DNA of 64,000 bases from Kalmanozyma brasiliensis GHG001 (lineage: Eukaryota; Basidiomycota; Ustilaginomycetes; Ustilaginales): positions 868,001 through 932,000 of the forward strand of contig NW_015961948.1 in assembly GCF_000497045.1 (NCBI RefSeq). The letters run 5' to 3'. A program made the translations under genes and the position numbers. The notes beneath the pieces were generated by a model that was given only the letters and a program-made list of their open reading frames with translations, was not told the origin of the DNA and did not search any database. Position 1 is the stretch's first letter; each line of letters opens with the position of its first letter. Shown here piece after piece: positions 1 through 9,163 of this stretch.

Positions 1-2124
1 AGCTCCGTTACGCCCGGTCCGGAGCGGTCTGCTCGATCGTGGTCCACGTCCACGATGGACCTTGACCAACTGATAGACTCGCCAGTAGGCTCGGGACGAC
101 AAGATGAGGGAGCAGAGGGAGTCGCCGAGCTGCACGATGGCCCCGTCCGGCTGCATCCTCCTTCTTGGTCTTATAGGCAGAACATCGCTCAGGGCGGTAG
201 TGCGAAGAAAGCGCCAAGACCTCAAGGTCCATTCTTGCTCAAGCCGGCTCCTGTGGAGCTGTGCGACGAGCGAGAGAGCGTGGCGTGTGACCTCATGTGG
301 ACTTGGCTCACCGACGAGGGCGCTGACGACACACCAAGCGATGTCGTGACAGGCGTGGCAGCACTCAGCATCGTTGGCCACGACGGACGAGTGGATGTCG
401 CACTCCTTTTCGAACCTGTCGAAGCAGCTTGGAACTCGAAGCCATCTGGACAGCGATCTAGAGCGCCCCGCCAAAGCAAGCCGCTGAAGACGAATCGCTA
501 TGGCCTCTCGGACACCGAAGACGAGGCAGACGAGCTGGAAGCTCTCACCCTCGAAGACCCAGAGGAGCTCCCGTCATTGCTCATCTACGAGACCATCGAT
601 CTTGGTCTGCTTGACACAGCAACTGACAATGGCGTCGCGTCTCAATCCGCAGCTTCAGATCTGCTGCTGGATCAGATGGCGGCTCACAAACCATGCTTCG
701 TACGAGATCCGCTGTACGGCGACACGGTGTATATCTATCACGCTTTCGGTGCACAGTGCCTCGGCTTTGCTCCGTGGGCACGGAAGCTCATCGAGGCACT
801 CAATTTGCCCTCGCAGGACGAGCTCGACAACGATGCTGGCAACGACACTTCGCTCGCCGGCACGGAATCGCGCGAGCAAGCGCTCGTCAAGATGCTCCAT
901 CAGGGCCACAACACTGAGGTCGTCTGGGTGGTCAACACGCTCGCGCCTGGCAGCAACAAAGGTCTCGAGGTCAACCCGGTGACCGCTGTGTGCATTCTCT
1001 CGGACGTGTACCTGTCGTACGCGTTCCTTGCAGTGACCGTCGATCGGCAGCTGGTCGGTGTCGAGCTTTCGCTGCGTGTAGAGCAAGATACGCTTGACTT
1101 CGACACGACCCGAGATCACTCTGTTGCGGTCGGATCGGGTGACGCTGCCGATGGTGCGAAGCCCTACGTCTCCCTTCTCGGCGAGACGCCTTTTCGACCA
1201 CCATCGATCTTTGCCCAGTCGGCCGGCGTCCAGGGACTGCCGAGTCAGCCTCGTCGAGCGGCCCTCGCCGGCGCATCGACCAAGACCGAGCTTCAGATCA
1301 CGCCCGAACTCCTCCGCACGCTCGGCAAGACAGTCGAGACGTACCGCCACGAGATCCGGGACGTCGTTTCAGCCGGAAACGCCGTGCAAGCGCGGCTCGA
1401 CCTGCAAGTACGCGAGATGACGCGCCAGCTCGAAAAGCTCAACACCGTCCGTCTGCGATGCGACAAGTTGGGCGGCCAGGGCGTTCTCAGCGAACGCGTC
1501 TCCCAGCTCGCCCGCACCCAACTTCAATTGGTCGCACGCATCGATAAGGCGTTGCAGCGTCTCATGGACTCGCACCAACCCAGGCTGTCCATGTACGAGA
1601 CCAAATGGTTCGAGGAGCTCGAGCGCATCGCGGCCGAGGTGGGCGTGTCGAGGGACGCCAAGGGGGAGATCAGCGTGGATACGAGGTCGAATAGGAAGGC
1701 GCTCGCGGCGAAAGCGGAGCTTTTGAGCCATCAGCTGTCGTTGTTGCGACCGCAGATGGATGCGATGCGCGAGCAGCGTAGGTGGTCGACGGGGGTGCAG
1801 GATGGGATGTTGGGCGGAGAACAGTTGAAGAAGGTGGAGAAGATGTTGGGGAGTGAGGCGGTGATGTTGGCTGAGGCCAAGGAGAAGGTGCACCAGCTTA
1901 ACAAGAGGATTGCGCAGATCAGACCGAGAGATGTACCGGCGGTAGGTGGCGGCGCTGGATACGACGCGGATTCTTCCATCTCGTTCTCGAATGCCAGCAT
2001 CGGATTTGGTGGAGCGGGCCGTTTGCCGACGAGCAGCACGGCAGCCAATCTGGCAGACTTTTCCTTCGCTTCCAGAAGCTCGCCCTTCCGTACACACTCG
2101 AGGACCGGATCGAGCTTTGCCTGA
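1..2124 (+). CDS. NUP82: Nup82/Nup88-type nucleoporin, 5' end outside window
   Basis: This is the 3' part of a nuclear-pore protein of the Nup82/Nup88 family, which sits on the cytoplasmic face of the pore and anchors mRNA-export factors. The frame is open from base 1. The first in-frame ATG is at 55, but family features start almost at once, so the N-terminal half of the beta-propeller probably lies upstream. Visible family marks, counted from that ATG, are a QGPFLLKPAP-like segment (about residues 57-66), a DGRVDVALL segment followed by VEAAW, and a DPLYGDTVYIYHAFGA segment near 218. The C-terminal 250 residues are a long coiled coil, as expected for Nup82/Nup88. The tail is Ser/Gly-rich. 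An intron between base 1 and about 200 cannot be excluded. Confidence 0.78.
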   Translation, partial: SSVTPGPERSARSWSTSTMDLDQLIDSPVGSGRQDEGAEGVAELHDGPVRLHPPSWSYRQNIAQGGSAKKAPRPQGPFLLKPAPVELCDERESVACDLMWTWLTDEGADDTPSDVVTGVAALSIVGHDGRVDVALLFEPVEAAWNSKPSGQRSRAPRQSKPLKTNRYGLSDTEDEADELEALTLEDPEELPSLLIYETIDLGLLDTATDNGVASQSAASDLLLDQMAAHKPCFVRDPLYGDTVYIYHAFGAQCLGFAPWARKLIEALNLPSQDELDNDAGNDTSLAGTESREQALVKMLHQGHNTEVVWVVNTLAPGSNKGLEVNPVTAVCILSDVYLSYAFLAVTVDRQLVGVELSLRVEQDTLDFDTTRDHSVAVGSGDAADGAKPYVSLLGETPFRPPSIFAQSAGVQGLPSQPRRAALAGASTKTELQITPELLRTLGKTVETYRHEIRDVVSAGNAVQARLDLQVREMTRQLEKLNTVRLRCDKLGGQGVLSERVSQLARTQLQLVARIDKALQRLMDSHQPRLSMYETKWFEELERIAAEVGVSRDAKGEISVDTRSNRKALAAKAELLSHQLSLLRPQMDAMREQRRWSTGVQDGMLGGEQLKKVEKMLGSEAVMLAEAKEKVHQLNKRIAQIRPRDVPAVGGGAGYDADSSISFSNASIGFGGAGRLPTSSTAANLADFSFASRSSPFRTHSRTGSSFA

Positions 2125-2282
2125 TCGATGCAGCTGCTCTGCAGCGCTCGGTACTGAAGTTTGGCAATTTGACGTGCTCTTCACATTCAGCGGGGCTCTT
2201 GGCCTGTTGTGGTTTGATATACGGGAACTTCTCGATTGGTGATAACGAGACAAAGGTGTACAGACATTGCAAACTCTCCATT

Positions 2283-3407
2283 CTAGAGCTTCGCCTTGTC
2301 CTTCGGCGCCGCATCTTTGGGTTTGCTGGTCTGACCCCTGATCAGACCCTCTTGCGAAACGACAGCCACGAGCGTGCCATCTTCCCTATAGATCCGTCCA
2401 ATCACGACTCCGCGCCCATTCGACGCTGCCTGGGTCTGCATCATGAACAGCAACCACTCGTGCACCTCAAACGGCTGGTAGAACCACATGCTATGGTCCA
2501 GGCTCGCCATCATTTTGATCCGCCTACTATTGTTGAGCGCCTTCGGAACTGTGCTCAGGAGGTAGAAATCGGATGCGTACGCCAGGGCGACTTTTTGCGC
2601 TTCGAGGCCTCCGGCCATGGGACGTCGAGTTCGCATCCAAAACGCCTGTTGGTTGCCGGGAGTCGGGATGCCGTTGCGGTCGTACATGCCCGGAAGAGCA
2701 TCTCGGATCTCGACGGGTGATGCTTGACGATCGCTGATCCATCCTTCGAGGACTTTTCGGACGCGGGGGTCGGGATTGCCGTGCTGTAGGACCTCCTGGT
2801 ATCGCTTCTCGTTGAGCGGACACTCCATCGGTGAGGCGAGGGCTTTGAAGTTGATCGGGCGCGCAGAGTGATTGCCGGTAGCGTGCGAGCCTGTGATGGA
2901 CTCGAGGAGATGCTTTCCATCCGCATCGAGCGAGGGGAGGGGGATGGCGAACACCGGCTCGTTCGGCTCGGGCTTCTGGTAGCTCAGGATGATGGTGAAG
3001 ATCGTCCTGCCATTTTGAAGAGCGTTGACGGAGCGGGTGACGTACGATCCACCATCGCGAACACGTCGGACCTGGTAGATGATTGGCTTGGTCTCGTCAC
3101 CCGCGAGGAGGAAGTAGCTGTGAAGCGAGTGAAGTAGCATGCCTTCGCGAACGGTCTTGTTGGATGCTGCGACGGCTTGCGCGATGACCTGGCCGCCAAA
3201 GACGCCGCGCGCTCGGGCAGGCTTCCACAGCGTCAAGGACTTGTAGAGATCCGCATCGATCTCGTCCACCTCAAGCGCTTCGGCGATCTCGGGAACACCG
3301 GTGCGGGACGGCGAGTTGACACCTTGCTCGAATACGGCAGGCTCGATTGGCAGCTCCTCTTCGGATGTTGGTTCGCGACCCATCTCGCGCGCTCCTGTCT
3401 TGGTCAT
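2283..3407 (-). CDS. TES1: Peroxisomal acyl-CoA thioesterase II (TesB/ACOT8 family)
   Basis: A 374-residue double-hotdog acyl-CoA thioesterase that hydrolyses acyl-CoA to free fatty acid and CoA. Family motifs are RGVFGGQVIAQA near residue 70, LHSYFLLAGD near 110, SLDHSMWFY near 310 (Asp of the TesB-type Asp/Thr/Gln site) and VVSQEGLIR near 350 (Gln). The protein ends in AKL preceded by lysines, a good PTS1 signal, so it should be peroxisomal and linked to beta-oxidation. The ATG at 3407 precedes about 40 poorly conserved residues. It is convergent with the nucleoporin gene (158 bp gap) and divergent from SLY1. Confidence 0.93.
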   Translation of the reverse strand: MTKTGAREMGREPTSEEELPIEPAVFEQGVNSPSRTGVPEIAEALEVDEIDADLYKSLTLWKPARARGVFGGQVIAQAVAASNKTVREGMLLHSLHSYFLLAGDETKPIIYQVRRVRDGGSYVTRSVNALQNGRTIFTIILSYQKPEPNEPVFAIPLPSLDADGKHLLESITGSHATGNHSARPINFKALASPMECPLNEKRYQEVLQHGNPDPRVRKVLEGWISDRQASPVEIRDALPGMYDRNGIPTPGNQQAFWMRTRRPMAGGLEAQKVALAYASDFYLLSTVPKALNNSRRIKMMASLDHSMWFYQPFEVHEWLLFMMQTQAASNGRGVVIGRIYREDGTLVAVVSQEGLIRGQTSKPKDAAPKDKAKL

Positions 3408-4366
3408 GGTGGAAGGGTTCGTCGAGTAGCGAGTGTTCGCTAGATATTGAGTTGGCCGTGCGCGACCGTGCGAGCAAGATGAAGGTGATCTCGTCGGAGG
3501 TGGGCTTGTTGGTGTGTGGTGGAATGGAAGCGTTTCGGCTGGACCCTCTTGGAGAGGCTATTTCTAAGCGAGATAGCAGTCACCTTTTCAGGATTTCAGC
3601 CAGTCCGTGCTCAGGTGTCTCAGCGTCAGTGAGCATGGCGTGAAAGCCACGCAACCAGCATACACTACATCTACTATCTGGTTGTAGCTTCGAGTCGTTG
3701 CGCCCACTCTGCGCATCGATGCCCTCCAGCTGCATTGCCGTGCTCAGTCAACAGCGACGTCTGTTTGCAGCGACAACAATGGCGTGGCTCGCACAGGGTC
3801 GCGCATATGAACCGGTTGCCGGCTTCTTTTTTAGGATTTGCGGCCGGTGCTCCCCAGTTGCGTAGCTCGATTGCGCTCCTTCAGCTTTATGATTCTCTCT
3901 GAGGTCGTAAAAATTGACAGCCGCGGTAGTCTGAGCGTATGCCCACCTGTCTAGGTACAAGTCTGAGTGCCTTGAGCTGCAGTGTGGCTGTCACGAGCAA
4001 GGCTTGAAGATGTGTCGGGCCGCCAGTTTCTCAAGTCTTTGCCGAAATAGCCGTTTTTAAAGAGCTTTGTCGAGCGAGAGAGCGGCAAGCTGCATCCAAT
4101 CTCGCACAGACGCGTGCGAGTCGGGAAATTGACGAGAGCACAGGACAGGTGACGGTGTAACACGTTTCGGACAATAACTATATCGCGCGGAAATGCTGTT
4201 CTACGATCTCCACGTTGCTGAAGCATGGGCCAGCCAGCCAGTCGCCTGCATCAGACACCAACACTCTTCTTGATCATCGTTCCTGCTCTCATCCATCAAA
4301 AACAGCGCTCGCCATCCCTCTTTGTCTGGAGGCAGACCAGAGCGTACAAGGTCGCAGGCATCCATA
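3408..4366. other. Divergent intergenic region, thioesterase / SLY1
   Basis: This 959 bp stretch lies between two divergent starts and must hold both promoters. I see no open frame with protein-like composition, no RNA gene and no repeat of note. The frame of SLY1 stays open back to about 4322 but has no ATG there. Confidence 0.6.
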
Positions 4367-6553
4367 ATGGCCTCAGCAACTTCGGCTCCCACCTCGAGTC
4401 TTCGCATAGCCCAGGTCAACTCGTTGCTCTCCCTCCTCAACCTCAACACCTCGTCCTTCAACCATGCCGCGTCCACATCATCCGCACCAGGATCGAATTA
4501 CAACTCGAGACCAGGGTCCGCGGCTGGTCATACTGACTCTGCGACAGGAGCAGGCGGCGCGGACCCAGCCATCCCATCCGGCCCACCAGTATGGAAGGTG
4601 CTCATCATGGACAAGGTCTCCAAGGACATCCTAGCCACGTCACTACGAGTCCAAGATCTGCGAGAGAACGGTGTCACGTTGCATATGCAGCTGCATTCGG
4701 ATCGGCCACCACTTCCAGACGTACCTGCCGTCTACTTTGTCTCGCCCACCTCCCAGAACGTTCAACGGATCGCGCAGGACATGAAGCGGATGCTCTATGA
4801 AAGCTTTTACGTCAACTTCACCAGCACCGTGCCCAAAGCTGTGATGGAGGAGTTTGCCAACCTTGTAGCAGCAGATGGGACAGGGCAACTGGTACAGCAG
4901 GTTTACGATCAGTACTTGAACTTCATCGTCCTCGAGCCGAACCTGTTCGAGCTTCTTCCGGATGCATCGACGCCTACCTCCAGTACAGCTGCCACGAACG
5001 GCGCTGCTGCCTCTGCATCAACCAGCCTCACAACCTACGAGCGTCTCAACGACCCCAAGTCCGGCCAAAAGGACGTCGAAGATGCCACCGACCGCATCGC
5101 CGCCGGCCTCTTCTCCACCCTAGCAACCATGGGAGCGCTCCCCATCATCCGCTCGCCTCGAGGCAACGCCGCCGAACTCGTCGCCCGCAAGCTCGAGTCC
5201 AAGATCCGCGAGCACATCACCAGCTCTCGCGGCGGCACCAACCTCTTCTCCGAATCCTCTGCCAGTCATCCCAGCTGGTCCTCCTCTCGACCGCTCCTCG
5301 TGGTTCTCGATCGCAACGTCGACCTGGTCCCCATGCTTGCGCACAGCTGGACGTACCAAGCGCTGGTTCAGGATGTGTTGGATCTGCAGCTGAACCGCGT
5401 GACGGTGGTTTCGAGCGAAAACGGAATCAGCAGTAAAAAGACGTACGATCTCGACTCGAAGGACTTTTTCTGGTCCAAGAACTCGGCTACCCCTTTTCCG
5501 CAGGTGGCGGAGGATATCGATCACGAGTTGAACCGGTATAAATCGGATGCTGCGGAGATTACGCGCTCGACGGGGATCAGCAGCATGGACGAGGTCGGGC
5601 AGCTGGATGCGACGTCCAATGCGGCGCATCTGAAAGCGGCCATTACGGCACTGCCCGAGCTGACGCAGCGCAAATCGACCATCGACGCGCACATGAACAT
5701 CGCCACGTCTTTGCTGCAGGGCATCAAATCGCGCGGGCTCGACACGCTTTTCCAGTTGGAAGAAGCCATCGCACGCCAGAAGAAGGAGGCGATTCTCGAG
5801 GTGGTTCGCGACCAATCGTTGGAGGATGTCAACGACAAGTTGCGGCTCTTCATCATCTTCTACCTCTCCGCACCCGATTCTGCGCTGTCCCGGTCCGACG
5901 TGGAAGACTTCGAACGAATCCTCCGGGAACAAGGAGCGGATCTATCGGCGTTGACGTATGTCAAAAAGGTGCGCGAGTTGACTCGGATGACGATGCTCGC
6001 CTCCGCGCCTGCACCCGCAACGACGACGGAGCCGAGTGCGGGTTTCAAAGGTTTCTCCTCACTCTCCTCTCGATTGACCGATCGACTTAAAGATACTGGG
6101 TTGGAAAACCTGGTCCAGGGGGTGAAAAACTTCCTCCCCGCTCAGAAGGATCTCACCATCACCCGTCTGGTGGCCTCACTGATGGAGCCGCAGGGAGCAA
6201 ACGCCCAAGCGCTCAAGGAGACGGACGAGTATCTGTTTTTCGATCCCAAAGCCCCGCGAACGCGCGGGGCGGCAGGAGCAGGCGGCGTCAAGGCGAGACA
6301 GGTGTTTAGCGAAGCTATCGTGTTTGTCGTCGGCGGAGGTGGGTATGTCGAGTTTGCCAATCTGCAGGAGTATGCGGCGCGCACGACGGCGGCGGGTGGA
6401 CAAGCCCCAGGAGCAGCGGGTACGGTGGGGAAGAAGATCACCTATGGCGCGACGGAGATCTTGAAGCCTATCGAGTTCGTGAGGGCTTTGGCGCATTTGG
6501 CTGGCGGAGACGTGGCCAAGGCTGGCCCAAGCGTGACAAGTGCCGCCAAGTAA
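4367..6553 (+). CDS. SLY1: SM-family vesicle fusion protein Sly1
   Basis: A Sec1/Munc18 protein of 728 residues that chaperones SNARE assembly in ER-Golgi traffic. Recognisable segments are [20 protein letters not shown], the [12 protein letters not shown] loop, [29 protein letters not shown] (the most conserved SM block, split here for reading), FFWSKN, and the C-terminal [18 protein letters not shown]. Sly1 is preferred over Sec1, Vps45 or Vps33 from the DLxxMLxHxWTYQALVxDVL pattern. The first ATG in frame is at 4367. Linkers after residues about 200 and 550 are Ala/Ser/Thr-rich, and the length is slightly above yeast Sly1. Its SNARE partner UFE1 lies about 11 kb downstream. Confidence 0.94.
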   Translation: MASATSAPTSSLRIAQVNSLLSLLNLNTSSFNHAASTSSAPGSNYNSRPGSAAGHTDSATGAGGADPAIPSGPPVWKVLIMDKVSKDILATSLRVQDLRENGVTLHMQLHSDRPPLPDVPAVYFVSPTSQNVQRIAQDMKRMLYESFYVNFTSTVPKAVMEEFANLVAADGTGQLVQQVYDQYLNFIVLEPNLFELLPDASTPTSSTAATNGAAASASTSLTTYERLNDPKSGQKDVEDATDRIAAGLFSTLATMGALPIIRSPRGNAAELVARKLESKIREHITSSRGGTNLFSESSASHPSWSSSRPLLVVLDRNVDLVPMLAHSWTYQALVQDVLDLQLNRVTVVSSENGISSKKTYDLDSKDFFWSKNSATPFPQVAEDIDHELNRYKSDAAEITRSTGISSMDEVGQLDATSNAAHLKAAITALPELTQRKSTIDAHMNIATSLLQGIKSRGLDTLFQLEEAIARQKKEAILEVVRDQSLEDVNDKLRLFIIFYLSAPDSALSRSDVEDFERILREQGADLSALTYVKKVRELTRMTMLASAPAPATTTEPSAGFKGFSSLSSRLTDRLKDTGLENLVQGVKNFLPAQKDLTITRLVASLMEPQGANAQALKETDEYLFFDPKAPRTRGAAGAGGVKARQVFSEAIVFVVGGGGYVEFANLQEYAARTTAAGGQAPGAAGTVGKKITYGATEILKPIEFVRALAHLAGGDVAKAGPSVTSAAK

Positions 6554-6801
6554 GATGCAATGCAAGCATATCACTTCAGACAGACACAGACAGCAAAGAG
6601 GTTGTGGTTGTGCAAGATCGTACGATTTTACGGTCGAGTGCAAGAATGAGTGGTTTAGAAATACAATGCTGATGAATGGATACAAGTATGCGATGCGGAG
6701 ACAAGATGCTGGTATACGGTGAATTGGTGACTCGAGAGAGCGCGGGGAGATGGAGCAATAGAGATCTTGACGAGTCGTGAATCTTGAAAACGGTTTCCTG
6801 T

Positions 6802-7269
6802 TTACGATCGGCGTCTGCTCCTGCCCCTAGTCTCCGTCTCGCTCGGTGAGAAGAGCGATGTCCACAGACCCGACAACTTCTTCTTCTCCTTCTTGTCGAC
6901 CTTCTCCACCTTTGGTTCCTCTTTGGGTGGGCGAGCATTGCCGTTCTGCCTGGAGGTCATGTTGCCCGTGTAGGTGCCGTCGAGCTTGGCCTTTTCGATG
7001 GCGAGACGTTCCTTCTGCCACATGGTGGATGTGTGGTCCGCCATGCGACGCGCGTATGCCAGGTGCGCCTGGACGGCGTCCCACTCCTCGAGCGAGTCTG
7101 CTGCGGACGAGGCGGTGGAGGAGGAGGAGGAGAAGCGGGAGTGGACAGGCGAGGTGGGTGACGAGGCCTCGGAGGAGGGCGAGGAGAGGTGGAAGTGCGT
7201 CAGCATCGGTGGCACGAACGATGCGCCTCCGATGTGGACGACGTGGTGCGACGTGTCGGCGTTGTACAT
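6802..7269 (-). CDS. Small hypothetical protein, 155 residues
   Basis: I do not recognise a family. The ORF has a good ATG at 7269 and a compact layout: residues 1-60 include a hydrophobic stretch (VVHIGGASFVPPML) and a Ser-rich spacer. Residues 60-105 are predicted helical with tryptophans (EEWDAVQAHLAYARRMADHT, then MWQKERLAIEKAKLDG). The last 45 residues are Lys/Arg-rich and end in RGRSRRRS. The helical segment looks constrained rather than random, which is why I call it a gene. It is convergent with SLY1 and has a very long upstream region. Confidence 0.6.
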   Translation of the reverse strand: MYNADTSHHVVHIGGASFVPPMLTHFHLSSPSSEASSPTSPVHSRFSSSSSTASSAADSLEEWDAVQAHLAYARRMADHTSTMWQKERLAIEKAKLDGTYTGNMTSRQNGNARPPKEEPKVEKVDKKEKKKLSGLWTSLFSPSETETRGRSRRRS

Positions 7270-7951
7270 TGTGGCTCTTGCTTATGAGGTACGTGTTTGG
7301 AGGAGATGGTGGTCCTGTGATATGAGTGGAGTTGGGTGTCTGGCTTTGATCCTCTGTGTATGGGATGGGCGCTGTGTGTTGTAGATGTATAAGCTTTGTT
7401 AGGGTTGATGGTGGGGAGGATGGCCTCGACGACGACGACGGACCTCCCTAGACTATATACCTTTCACCATGACTCAACCACACAATGGGGCTGACATGGT
7501 ACGAGGGGCTGAGCGCCGGGCTGTCACAAGTGGAGTTGCGTTTCCGTGCTTCTGTCATGCGAGATGAGTCTCATTTCTTTCCTCGTCTCCATGGAGCAAA
7601 AGGCCAAGCCTGCCAAGCGCACTCTCTGCACGTCACACAAAAGTCTAAAAAAATCTTACGCGGCGGCGCTTACCCGTGAGGTGTGGGCGGAGATAGCTTT
7701 CCGAAAAAACATCACACGGCACAGGGCGGCCGAGACCATGGCTGGAATGGGCTGACCATCCCGCGGCATTTTGTGCAACACGGCATCCATACACAAGACG
7801 TGCGCCAAGGTGATCAGGTACCATGCCAAGCAGGGCCAAGGCTTCGCATCCTCTGCCCACGCTCGCACTGACCCATACACGAACCCGCCTTGCCACCCAC
7901 GGGCCCTTTGTCCTACACTACGAACGTTGAGAAAGGTGGGATGTGAACATG

Positions 7952-7968
7952 GTGTGTGTGTGTGTGTG
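7952..7968 (+). repeat. GT dinucleotide microsatellite
   Basis: A perfect run of about eight and a half GT units in intergenic DNA, read directly from the sequence. Confidence 0.9.
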
Positions 7969-7992
7969 CTGCGGAAGTGTTGTGAGTCACGA

Positions 7993-8016
7993 CTAGCTCG
8001 CACAAACTCGAGCTAG
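7993..8016. repeat. 8-bp perfect inverted repeat
   Basis: CTAGCTCG at 7993-8000 is followed by an 8-base spacer and its exact reverse complement CGAGCTAG at 8009-8016. It could be a factor site or a hairpin. No function is assigned. Confidence 0.7.
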
Positions 8017-8027
8017 CGTGCGACTAG

Positions 8028-8874
8028 GCCGGCAGCCCCGGCAAAAGGCCCCCCGCGGGAATTGCGTGCCGGCAAAACGTCACGGCACGCCATCCCGAAT
8101 CACGGAAAATGCTTACGTCCGCCCACCCGCGTGGCGTTGAAAATCTCACACCTTCTTTTTCCTGTTGCCGGATGAGGTTGACCGCAAAGGTGACTTGCGG
8201 CGACTTGGGTTGGGTGGGATTAGCCCGGTATCTGTACACAGTGCGTCCGTTGGGTGGGAGCAAACGGCGTTTGGAACAGCAACAATCGGCGGAAGATCAT
8301 CCCTCTGTGCGACCCTGGCTGCCGGGCCTAAGAGTGTGGTACAAACGAGACCCTGCTCACGGACGGAGTTTGTAACAGACGGTTTGATGTTTCCGTTATG
8401 GCTCTGTACCTGATGAGAAATTTTCCGTGCGCAGTAATGCCGGGGTCGATAGCCGGCAAAGCGATCTTCCCGATGTCCTCCCCCTCCGCGGCGATGCCCG
8501 TCCGACAGAGTCCGACATACCCCGTTTGGAGTGGGACCATGCCGAAGTTGGAGTTGAAGCTGGGTCGAGCGACGTCCACGGAACCTTCCTCATTCTGCGC
8601 ATTGGGTTGCGTGTCGACAGAGCTTTGTGGGTTGCGTTTCGAGCCCGCAGCGGAAGGTGACGTGCGCGCTACCACGTCAGCAAAGAAATTCGCCGGCATA
8701 GAAGCTCACATAGACCCTTACGCTTAGATGCCGTGCCTTCTCAGCCAACTCGGCATCTTGTGCGAGCAGCAAGGTCGGAGATCCTCGTCCGAATCCACTC
8801 CTTGGCCCACATCGCGTACCTGGCGAGAGGGGATATGTGAGCCACCCCCCGGCACTAGAGGGCAATTGCCGGCA
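8028..8874. repeat. Cluster of five GCCGGCA words
   Basis: GCCGGCA occurs at 8028-8034, 8068-8074, 8452-8458, 8692-8698 and 8868-8874. Two of them (8068 and 8868) are part of the longer palindrome TGCCGGCA. Elsewhere I see the word, in either orientation, only about a dozen times, scattered mainly in coding DNA. The cluster lies 0.8-1.6 kb upstream of the small gene on the minus strand. It could be a set of binding sites for a GC-palindrome-binding factor; this is inference. Confidence 0.55.
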
Positions 8875-9163
8875 TCCAATTGCTGAACCACATGGCAAAA
8901 CAAGGTGGTTGCCGTCATGCAGATTCACGTCAGTGCTCGGCTGCCCCAGCTTCCCACGCTTCCTCTTTTTACGCTTGATAAGCTGCGTCACCACCCACGA
9001 GGTCAAATCAAGAGCTCAAGCATCGCCTTCTCAAGGAAAGCCGTTTGAAACCTCAGATGAAAGAAGCACTTGCTTTGCCCGCAACGAAGAGTCTGAGACA
9101 CAAGTACATTGAACTACTAGAATTGCTAAAAAGATATAATGATGTAGAGTGATACCGCGGGCA

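Larger units (their letters stand above)
7270..9163. other. 1.9 kb intergenic region, no supported gene
   Basis: This spacer lies upstream of the small orphan gene and downstream of the kinase gene. Open frames of up to 123 codons exist on both strands around 8330-8730, but they overlap each other, lack family features and are not called. Contents of note are a GT microsatellite at 7952-7968, an inverted repeat at 7993-8016 and five GCCGGCA words between 8028 and 8874. Confidence 0.6.

Noticed and set aside
655..2314. Minus-strand frames of 231 and 294 codons over the nucleoporin gene
   Set aside because: They are antisense shadows of a clearly coding frame.
8328..8727. Overlapping frames on both strands (123 and 109 codons) in the 1.9 kb spacer
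   Set aside because: They overlap each other antiparallel, have no family marks, and composition matches noncoding DNA nearby.
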